Below, piece after piece: positions 10,991-20,141 of a DNA stretch of 64,000 bases. The first letter of the stretch is position 1. Each line of letters opens with the position of its first letter. A program made the translations under genes and the position numbers. Under the pieces are notes generated by a model that was not told the DNA's origin, did no database searches, and saw only the letters and a list, made by a program, of their open reading frames with translations. Origin of the DNA: Montifringilla adamsi (lineage: Eukaryota > Chordata > Aves > Passeriformes > Passeridae). The stretch covers positions 11,814,429 through 11,878,428 of the forward strand of contig JAGGNK010006892.1 of the NCBI GenBank assembly GCA_017590115.1, read 5' to 3'.

Positions 10991-13129
10991 CATATTGAGG
11001 TCTACCACCAAAATATATCTGCCAACATCCTCTCATAAGCTTGCCTGAAATAAGTTGCAAGTAACTGGTCACAAACTGTTTGCAATTAATGGTGAAGAGG
11101 ACTGTTTTGTTCTGCTGATGTGTATTAATTAAATGGCAAGATCGAACTGAAGGTGCTGGGAAATGGCTTACTCCAGGTCAGAAGGCTGTGACATCTATTG
11201 GGTTTCACATAACTCTTCTGTTTCCTACCACATGGTGTTTTTCCTGAAGGGAAGGAAAAACTATGGGAAGTGAGAAGACAAGAAATATTTGTGACCTATG
11301 TTGAACTGCATTCAAATAGGGTACAGCAGAAAAGTGGACTTCTGTAAAGTGAGAGTGATATCATTTCCCACACACCATCTCTTAATGTGCCTTGTATTTA
11401 GCTTCAAAGCTGTTTGGGATCAAACATACTTTTGACAAAGGATACAGACAATGACTGCTAGGCTGATGTTCTTGTGCAAGGGGATGGATGCCAGCAGCAG
11501 AGAAGCAGAATCTGCATAATCTCTGCCAAGATTTGCAAAGGTGGGAACAGGTAAGACCTGCAGCATGCACAGTAATGTACTTTGTGCCATGCAATGGGTG
11601 GAAGGGATACTGGGTTGCTTGGTGTCTGGGGAATGACACGCTATACATACCTGGGGAGAAAAACCACTTTTTGTTGACATGTGTAGGACAATCTAAGAAA
11701 CTTGCATTTGGATAATCTAAATGGTGGTGTTTGAAAAGAGATCACAGGAAAATAAAAGTCAAATTTTCTGGGACCAAAGCTACTAGAAAAAAACCCAAAA
11801 CTAAAACATCTTTTCTGTTAAATCTCTTTGTGCGAAATTTGGCTTCAAAAACCCGGAATAGGGTCTCTTGTTCTTAAGGTGAGGGAATGGTAAGGGCAGA
11901 ACAGTAGATTTGGCAAGTCTGAGAAACAATCTATTGCTTATTTTTGTTGACCTTTGCATTCATCTTGCTGCTGAAAGAATATTTTTCAGTATTATACAGA
12001 GAGAAAATCTGTTAATAATAAAGTCCTGACTTATTCCCTTCCTGCCCAGATTTTATCCCTAATAAAGGGTGTTGCTACATGGGAGCTATAAACATAGTAC
12101 TGAAGTATTTTTTACTGTTTGAGACCCTTAGTCATGTTAGAGTAGAATAGGAAATAATAAATTAGAAGAAAAAAGGCTTTTGATGCTACTGTTTATATGT
12201 ATTATTCAATAAATGTCCCATGCAGACTGCATAAATAGCCCTGGTGACACCCAGAACTTCCCCTCTTGTGTGAGTGTTTAAAATATTACCATACAGAATC
12301 AAGGCTTTAGGAAGAAGAAGATTTCATGCAGTTAGAGGACTTGCTCCACAACCACCAATCTGTGATGCTGAAGAGGCATCCTTTGTCCTTAAGACTGATT
12401 GTGTTAGACTCTTGTTACAGTCAGTGGAGAGAAACAGGAACATTTAATGTTGCTATTCATCTTCATCAAAGGGGTCATCTGCTGTGGAAGTACTGATCAC
12501 TCTCCATTGACTCAATTTCTCTGTACCTATAGAGACAGACATCTCTGTATATGTCAGTCGTGTATTTTCCTGTGGTCAAAGGAGACAAATACCAATCCCT
12601 AGGGATTTTGGTGGTACACAGATGTTACAAAAACAGAGTCAGTATGAGATGAATGATAAATATTGTGCTAGGAGACCTGCAAAACCAGGCCGCAAGATTT
12701 TGAGGTTGGGCAGTGAAAGTGCAGACACTTTCAACTTTCTGTTCCTAAAGATTTTTTCTATCCCTGTGAATAAAATTAGTGCTGATTTACCTTGAAAGGC
12801 AGTTATAAAGGCGGTAAATCTGTGTAATTTTGACAATAGTCACAGGTAGACCAGAGAAGAAATAATGTGCACTTAGCTTTGGATCAGGACAAAAGTACCT
12901 GGCCAAGAAACAACTTATAGGGCTGTGAACTGAATAACATTTTGTCATCATTCTCCAACTGAGTATAATTCATCCTGTGCAGTAACAGCCAACATGGCAG
13001 TAATTAGGTTTTCAGTATTTACTAAAATATAGGAATTCCGTAATAAATGATTGAACACCCATTCATATAATTATGACTTGTGAGATGAAATGCTCTATTT
13101 AGAGAATAAAGGGTCATTGCTAGTGCTAA
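10991..13129. other. Unique DNA, no gene recognised
   Basis: Overlapping open frames of 75-88 codons on both strands at 11382-11715 have no recognisable domain. A consensus-like splice donor (cag/gtaaga) sits at 11548-11553 without a convincing partner acceptor. A 21-nt word at 12419-12439 recurs at 23833-23853. Nothing here supports a gene. Confidence 0.5.
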
Positions 13130-13620
13130 ACTACTGTGAGGTGACCACAGCACTGGCTCAAGAGGCTGTCCACAGAGACAAAAGTGACAGCAGCTCAGCA
13201 TGTTGGCCATTTCCCCACGGGCCTGAGCTGTGGGGCTTATCCACCTCACAGCATTTAACAAGGCTGAAGAGCGACAGCACATTTCCTCCAGACAGCCAAG
13301 TCATGGGCATTCCCTCTGGCTGTGGCTCCTTAAATTGCTATGGCGGCAGCAGGGAGAATGCTGGTGGTTGCCATGAGAGAGGGGCTCACGATGAGTACAG
13401 AAAAGGCTGTGTGAGTGCTGGCCCAGAGGGGAGGTGAAGAAATCAGTGCATGAGGCAAGAGGAGAGGGAGGGGAGGGCAGGCTGGCTGAGCCCATGCAGC
13501 GCTCAGGGGCTGCCCATGGTGTGACAGATGGCAGCTGCCCCTCTTCTCCAGAGCCAGAGGCTCACACAAGGCTCTGGCCCTAAGTCCTTAGCCACACAGC
13601 CACAGGTTCCCTACCTTCTC
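13130..13620. other. Unexplained GC-rich patch
   Basis: GC content rises clearly above the neighbourhood for about 490 bases, and overlapping frames of 64-115 codons on both strands follow from that. There is a purine run with G-tracts at 13458-13478 and an 8-bp-arm inverted repeat (ccagagcc 13549-13556, ggctctgg 13570-13577). I do not recognise a protein, LTR or LINE. It may be an old, diverged repeat or a non-coding exon. Confidence 0.4.
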
Positions 13621-13889
13621 TTACGACACAGACACCAAGTTAAGGAGAGTCTTGGAAAGCCATAGGAATTGGTTGCCAAAGGCCAGGAAGTACGGGTGCA
13701 ATATTGCCCGTTCTGCATTTTACAAATCCAGGTACAAAATAGGACAGGACCAGACATGGCACATACTGATCCTAAGCCACACAGAAAGAAATTCTTAGGG
13801 ACATGAGATGAGGCAAGAGCAAACATCTCACTTTAACATGTTAACAGCTCTGCGATGTGCCTAAAGTGCCTATGAAAAAAAACAGAAAT
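13621..13889. other. Unique spacer before the satellite
   Basis: No recognisable gene or repeat. It links the GC-rich patch to the purine-rich tandem array. Confidence 0.4.
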
Positions 13890-15036
13890 GGTAAAATAAT
13901 TCCTATCAGGAAAATAATTGAAATCCTGAAATCAGACAACCATGCAAAACAAACACTCTGGTAAGGAGATATGATCAAATTAAAATGCAATTGAAAAAAC
14001 CAGAAAATTTGAAATGCAGTGGTTATGACCAAATGTATCGAGATGAAATGACATGCAGTGAAAAGGACCAAAACTTGAAGAACATAAACAAAGAGAAAAA
14101 GAAGAATCTGAAGAAATTAAAAAATAAAAATTAGTGAATGAAGTGAAAACAAGAAAAGCCAATGGGATGACATGAAGAGCAGGGAACTGGACTAATGCTT
14201 GCCCAATTGATCCTCATTGAAATCACAAGATTAAATTACATTTCCTGAAAAGAATTTCTTCCTTTCAGGAAAGGGAATGAAATCTTGAAATCACAGGAAA
14301 AAGGGGAACAAACACTCTGGAAAGGAGATATGATAAAATTAAAATAAACAATTAAAAACCAAGAAAATTTAAAATGAAGTGACATCAAATGAATGTCTTG
14401 AGAGGAAATGCAGTGCAGTGAAAAAGACCAAGATTTGCCAAAATTATTCCCACTGAAATACAAAAATCAGGGAAGAAATCCAATCAAAGAGAAAGAAAAA
14501 AAACTGAAGAAATTAAATACCACCAGCGAAAAAAAAAAGTTCTTAAATGAAGTGAAAACAAGAAAAGCCAATGGGATGATGTGAAGAGCAGAGAAATGGA
14601 CCAAAGCTTGCCCAGCTGATGCTTATTGAAATCACAAGATTTCATTCCCTTTCCTGAAAGAAAATTCTTCTTAAATCACAGGAAAAAAGGGGGGAAAACA
14701 CTCTGAAAAGGAGATATGCTCAAATAAAAATACAATTGTAAAAAACCAGAAAATTTGAAATGCAGAGACCAAAAGCAATTGCACTGAGATGAAATGAGGT
14801 GCAGTGAAAAGGACCAAAACTTGCCAAATTAATTCCCACTGAAATCCAGAAGTTAGGGAAGAAATCCAAACAAAGAGACAGACAAAAAAACTGAAGAAAT
14901 GAAATACCACTGATAGAAAGAAAAAATACTAAACAAAAAGAAAACAAGAAAAGCCAATGGGATGACATGAAGAGCAGGGAAATGGGCCAGAGCTTGCCCA
15001 TTAGATCCTCCTTGAAATCACAAGATTTCATTCCCT
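13890..15036. repeat. Three-copy purine-rich tandem satellite, unit ~360-410 bp
   Basis: Three diverged copies follow each other head to tail. The 20-mer aagaaaagccaatgggatga recurs at 14151, 14560 and 14947 (spacings 409 and 387), and 'acactctg' recurs at 13953, 14312 and 14698 (359 and 386). The copy spacing differs because copy 1 lacks about 45 bases present in copies 2 and 3 ('attcccactgaaat...'), and copy 3 has lost one arm of the hairpin at 14226-14287. The plus strand is strongly A+G rich. Minus-strand frames of 60-103 codons recur in each copy, but they are Phe/Ser-rich readings of polypyrimidine and are not conserved coding. I do not recognise the family. Confidence 0.85.
14226..14287. 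repeat. Inverted repeat inside the satellite
   Basis: The left arm starts caagattaaattacatttcc and ends at 14252. The right arm runs cttt-cagg-aaagg-gaatg-aaatcttg from 14262 to 14287. The arms pair over about 26 positions with a few mismatches and a loop of about 9 bases. Copy 3 keeps only the left arm, and copy 1 keeps a degraded right arm at about 13893-13925. Confidence 0.75.
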
Positions 15037-16805
15037 TTTTTAGGATTAGGGTAAATAAACATAGGTCAGGAGTGATTTAGGCAGAAATAATTGTGCTCAG
15101 GGACAGGATGTACTACATGACTTCCCTGTATGAATTATGTCATTATGTGTCTCTTTATTGATGACCTTTGAGGAGTCCAGGAATCATGTGAGTATGGAGA
15201 ATGACTGCTCCTAGTGAGTCTTACCAGTATAGCTGCAGTTTATTTTATTTTAATGGTGCCTTTCTTTGGAACATGTCTATAGGAGACTTTGACAGAATTT
15301 CTGGGTTTTTATAAGTACTTTAGAAACACTGTAATTTTTAAAAGAGAGTAATCACAAAATTTGGCAAAAAATTTCAAGAGCTTATGCTTTTTTATATATG
15401 TTTATAAAAACTACAGTTGTTCTCTTTATGTTAGAATTTCAGGGATAAGTCTCATCAAGAACTTCAAAAACACTTTAACTGAGATCTGAAACTTGTTTAT
15501 GACAGCAGAAATTTTCATATTACCTCTTAATTGGCTTCATGTCAGGCTTTTTGTGTGCTGTTCCTGTAGTAACTGCTGTTTTCTTACTATGAACGAACAC
15601 ACAGTATTTTAAATTTTCCTTTTACCTTGGTTAAAGGAAGTTTTTTTTCCACGTCCACAGTCAGTTGCATGTGTCCAACACCATGATCCTGGGCTGTGTT
15701 GAGGAAAGCTGTGATATATCTCTTGAATATAATCTGCCTGCCTCAGTGACTGCAAGAGACTTTGACTATTTTTGCCTGCTAAGAGCTCATGATACATCTT
15801 ATGGAAAGACAAGCTATGTTATCAAAATACTGCTAGCCATACAGAATATCATCAAACCCACCCCCTAACTTTCTTTCTTCAAATGCACCTCAGACTGAAT
15901 TTAATGGTGCTGCTATTTTTTCTCAGACATATTTCAGACTACACTCACTCTGCCTGACAGACATCCCCTTTAAAAACACAAAAAGAATTTTGTCTGCAAT
16001 TGAACCCATTAACATTTGTTAACATGGCAAGACTAGAAGTCTGAAAACATGTAAGTGCTGTTTAAGATTACTACAAAAATGAGCATTTTTCCCCCTTCCC
16101 TGTGCCTTTAGGTGGGTCTTTCCCCCACTTCTCTCCTTCTACCAAATGCAGTTACTAGCTGAATTTTTAAACTAGAAACATCTGTTCTCAATGCATTTTA
16201 AGAAAATAATTACTATTTTTTAAAAGAAGCATAGAAGTAAGAATTACAGTAAAATGAAGTACCTGGAGTGTCCAGACTTAAAACCAGTATAACTTAAAGT
16301 GTTTTAGGAGAAATATTAGGGAACTATGAGTGTAATTATTACTGAAGAAGGCATAAACGTCATGAATTTGAAAGTAGATGGGTTGAGACTCTGTATAGCA
16401 TTTTGGAAGTTTCTCTGCAGTCCAGTAGAGTTGCTGTTATCTCTTCAGATACCTTGTTGGTAACTTTTCCATTAAAAGCAGGAAAATTTGACAAAATACA
16501 TACTTCCAAGTAGCAGTGTTGCCCAAAGCCACATTTACCTTTTACTATTTCTGATAGTGAGCCAGTGAGTAATCACGCCATGAAACTCGGATGGTTGTTC
16601 TTCAGCAAAATCCAGGAGTCTACAGGAAGGAACCCCAGGGAGAACACAGCCTGTTGGCTGCTGCAGGCACAGCCTGGGGGGACACAGCTTGAGGGTTTCA
16701 GAGTTCCTTTCCTCATAAATGCCTGATGGTTTTTGTGGCCAGAGCTTTGAATGTCTGCCTGCCTCCCAGTGCCTTGTTCTTCAGTAACACCCAACACCTT
16801 TACCT
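15037..16805. other. Unique DNA, no gene recognised
   Basis: The array is followed by a telomere-like word (ttaggattagggt, 15040-15052), which is too short to call. A modestly GC-richer block at 16570-16800 carries a 74-codon minus-strand frame with no recognisable domain. Nothing else stands out. Confidence 0.45.
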
Positions 16806-17247
16806 ACTGTTAAATTACAATGTCAGTCAGGTTGCAGGAGCTAAGCAGGTGATGACAGAATGTTACTCATGGTTTTGAAGCAGTGACAGGGAGACACCTT
16901 TAACGTGTATCAGTGATGCAGGGAAGAGGAAAAAGCCAAAGGCTGTGAGGGGAAGACAACTTTGTTTAAAACTTTTTTGACAAAAACTGGTGAGTGGATT
17001 CCATGAGGAGTGATGGATTTTTCATCACTGTTAAATTACAATGTCAGTCAGGTTGCAGGAGCTAAGCAGGTGATGACAGAATGTTACTCATGGTTTTGAA
17101 GCAGTGACAGGGAGACACCTTTAACGTGTATCAGTGATGCAGGGAAGAGGAAAAAGCCAAAGGCTGTGAGGGGAAGACAACTTTGTTTAAAACTTTTTTC
17201 TGAGCAAAACTGGTGAGTGGCTTCCATGAGGAGTGATGGATTTTTCA
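16806..17247. repeat. Recent 221-bp tandem duplication
   Basis: Two head-to-tail copies, 16806-17026 and 17027-17247. About 170 consecutive bases match exactly, from 'actgttaaattac' to 'aaaactttttt'. The only differences I see are a small indel/substitution cluster (gacaaaa versus ctgagcaaa), one A/C change (gtggattcc versus gtggcttcc) and the last two bases. The word 'actgtt' begins both copies, consistent with a microhomology-mediated junction. No coding frame is preserved, so this is a young segmental event, possibly polymorphic. Confidence 0.93.
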
Positions 17248-19209
17248 CATTTTTGGATATTGAAAGTCTGTATACTTTATTTCAGGTAAATAATGGGAAG
17301 GAGAATCATAGGAAGAACTATAGAAAAGGTTGGAATAAGGGATCATGTATCTTGTTCTGGCTTCACTTAATTCACATGTAACAACTGCTCATTTACTGCA
17401 TGCCTCTCAAGTCTGCTTGACACATGCTTCTGATAAACAGCTAATGACTTTTTGTGAACTGGAGTATTTTCTGCCAAGATATCAAATATAGATGCAGACT
17501 TTTCTGTAACAGTCCCAGTAAGTGAGGTGGGTTAGTATATCAAGGTGTTTGGGCTTAAAACAGCCATGAGTCTTCTTTAGTGCATTTGCTGGAATCACAG
17601 AAAAACTACTATAGGCATTCTAAGCCATATGAAATATAATACAAGGATCATGATTTTTTTTCTTCATGGGGAGAAAGAGGGTTTTGATGCTTATATTTCA
17701 GTAAAGCTACTCATTGTTCCATTGTAGTCTTGATAGTTAAAGTTTCTTAGCTGCAGTCAGAACATAGTGCACATAGATTTTCTTGACTAGTGGTACTGTT
17801 ATGCCATCTACATGCCAACTGTTTATGGAGTTGCACTATAAACTGCTTCCAGCTCACTGCATTTGTCTGTATTCTAGATGTGCTAGACAGATTACACTTA
17901 GGTTGCCTTTCCCACCACCCCACCCCCCTCCTTCTCCATACTCCACTTTTAAAGATTTTTTGGCTTACTTTTCCTAAAATTTTTGAAGTCTGGGAGTAAA
18001 AATAGCATCTGAACGTTTATGTAATAAGGAGCAAATAGTTTAATAATTTATCATTGTTTCAGTCATACTGAAGTTCACAGTCTTTCAACAGTAATGCCAC
18101 TTAAGAGTGAACTTAAATAATCATTTGATTCTTATCAATAAAAATGCTGAAGAAGCTGTAACTCAATAACTAATAAAATGTGTGTTGAAATGGGCAGTTT
18201 GACAAAATTAACTACAGTATTAAACCACAGCCAGTTATCTCTCCTTGTGTGTGTATCCTTCGATTTATAATCTCTTAGACATCCAGTTGCAAGTGATTAT
18301 TAAATTTTTTTTTTTTCACTGAAGTCTATGATATGATGTAGGGTATTTTTAAAACAGATGTTCTTTGTGCAATTTAGCTTCAGTTATGGATAAGAAATGG
18401 CTGAAACTCCTGCCTGCTTTGTAGAAAATATTTCTGAAGAAACAGAAACAGAAGGTGTTTCTGCCTACAAAGTAGTCTTGTTTATCTCTTATAAAATAAA
18501 TATATAAAAAATATTCTAGTCACCTGCTCAGTGTTGATGGTTTATTTTATTTTATTGGTGCTTTTAAAATTTTTTTCATTGTTGTGGGCAACTCTCAAAG
18601 ATTTGCTAGAGCTGTTTAACAGCAAAATAATTCCGTCAGAGCAGCTGGGCAACTACTGGACAAGGCCTAGTCTGGACATTAATATGCATTCTTTTCATAG
18701 CCCTTTGCTAGAGCATTTGCAGAAACAATGACATGGTTTTACTTGGAAGCAGAGGCAAGAGCAGGGTGCTGTTGCTATGTCCTGCACATGGACCAAAACG
18801 GGCTTCTGAAGCCCTGGTGTGCTCTCCCAGGTGACACTGAGCACAACAAGGAAAACCTTGGTTTTCACACATTTGTTTACAAAAGAGAAAGTGTAATCCA
18901 CCCAATCTTAACCCTCCTTGATTGCATGGCATTATTAGAACACCTCTTGTTTCTTTTTTTCCTCTGAGCTAAGTCTACTCATCCTTCTTTGTGAGTTTCT
19001 GGGACTTTTGATGTATTTGCTGTTCTTGTGTTTTGCCTCTCCTTCCTTGTAGAAACCAAGAGACAGCAGAACAGAGATTTCTTTCTACCACACTGTTCAC
19101 TGCCATATCCATATGGAAAGTGCATAGAGTGGCTTTTGAACTGATTCTTTTTTCTCTCTATTCTGCAACATAAAGAGATTTGGTTTTCTTATGCATAAAT
19201 CAAGCTATG
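17248..19209. other. Unique AT-rich DNA, no gene recognised
   Basis: Contains a T13 run near 18307-18319 and short frames of 62-79 codons, none recognised. The 18650-18930 part is somewhat GC-richer, with open frames on both strands that I cannot assign. A possible tiny CR1 tail at 17302-17352 was not strong enough to call. Confidence 0.45.
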
Positions 19210-19464
19210 TGTCTTGGGGATTGTTTATTATCCCATCCTGTTTTTGGTGTCTCTGATCTCTTTTGCTTGGTTGTGTGCTCAGGGGTGGCAGCTGTCCCTG
19301 CCCCACTCCCCATCCTCCCTGGTTCTGGGCTGTCGTGACAAATGGAAGCTGAGCTGGGGTTTTTGGGAAGAGGCAGTCTGCTCTCTTCCAGCGGGTGGTT
19401 TGACTGGACACACGTGGCTGGTATCTCTGACCAGGGATCCTGCTGTTTCTCTGGGTTTTGTCTG

Positions 19465-19612
19465 TTTTTTTTTTTTTTTTTTTTTTTGGTGGGTTTTGGG
19501 GTTTTTTTGGTGTGGCTTTGTTGTTGCTGTTGTTTGGGGGGTCTTTTTGTGTGTGGGTTTGGGTGTTTTTTTTTTTTTTTTTGTTGTTGTTGGTTTTTGT
19601 TTTTTGCTTCAG
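19465..19612. repeat. T- and TG-rich low-complexity tract
   Basis: T23 at 19465-19487 and T17 at 19566-19582 are separated by G-run and GTT-rich sequence. Length errors are likely here, and the Phe/Gly/Leu/Val-rich translated frames across it are artefacts of composition. Confidence 0.9.
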
Positions 19613-19933
19613 CACTGTGACTGAGCTTGCCCACTTGGCTTCTTTTGCTGTTTTTCTTTCAGGGAGCCCAGAGCCAGTGGATGCCCCAGCAGGACCTGGG
19701 ACCTCCAGCACAGGTGAGAAAAGCCTGAGGAGCCTTTACTGCATCCCAGAGCTGGACTGCCACTGCCCAACCCACACCGTACCTCCGCCATTGCTCCGGG
19801 TTTGTGCTGCACTGCAGCTTTTCACCCTCTGCCTGCCGGGCACCCTGCCATTCCACCTTGTTTCTCCAGAGGTTTCCTGCTACAGCTCCTTTTGCTATCC
19901 AGAGGGGTGGGTGATCCCAGTGCCCTCTGGAGA

Positions 19934-20141
19934 TCCGCAAAAGAAACCCCTTCTCCATCCCTTCCCGCCGGCTGCTTCCGCCATCACCGCGTGCTCCCTG
20001 CGCCACAGCGCCCCCTGCAGCCCCGGGGGAATCACAGCACCTGCCCCGCCCACCGGGAGCCGCCAGCGTCCCTGCCGGCCGTGACGGGAACTGCACCGAC
20101 GGGAAAGGTGCCACAGGCGGAAGGATGTCGGTGGGCTCCCG
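19934..20141. promoter_or_regulatory. CpG-dense segment within the LTR
   Basis: I count 21 CpG dinucleotides between 19934 and 20141, whereas CpG is rare in the rest of the window. It lies upstream of the putative polyadenylation signal, where an LTR's U3/R promoter would be. Either the insertion is young and has not yet lost CpG to deamination, or it is unmethylated in the germline. Promoter activity is an inference. Confidence 0.45.

Noticed and set aside
11548..11556. Consensus-like splice donor (cag/gtaagacc)
   Set aside because: No matching acceptor with a pyrimidine tract upstream, so no exon can be drawn.
13890..15036. CRISPR array
   Set aside because: Units are ~400 bp and diverged along their whole length, with no short repeat/spacer pattern, in a vertebrate genome.
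15040..15052. Telomere-like ttaggattagggt at the end of the satellite
   Set aside because: Two imperfect units are too few; chance occurrence is likely in 64 kb.
17302..17352. Possible CR1 tail on the minus strand (gaatcataggaagaactatag...)
   Set aside because: Only about 50 bases with several gaps against the CR1 pattern and no adjoining CR1 body.
19458..20084. 208-codon open frame, the longest in the window
   Set aside because: It begins in homopolymer T and runs through LTR sequence. The translation is Phe/Gly/Leu/Val-rich, then Pro-rich, with no domain.
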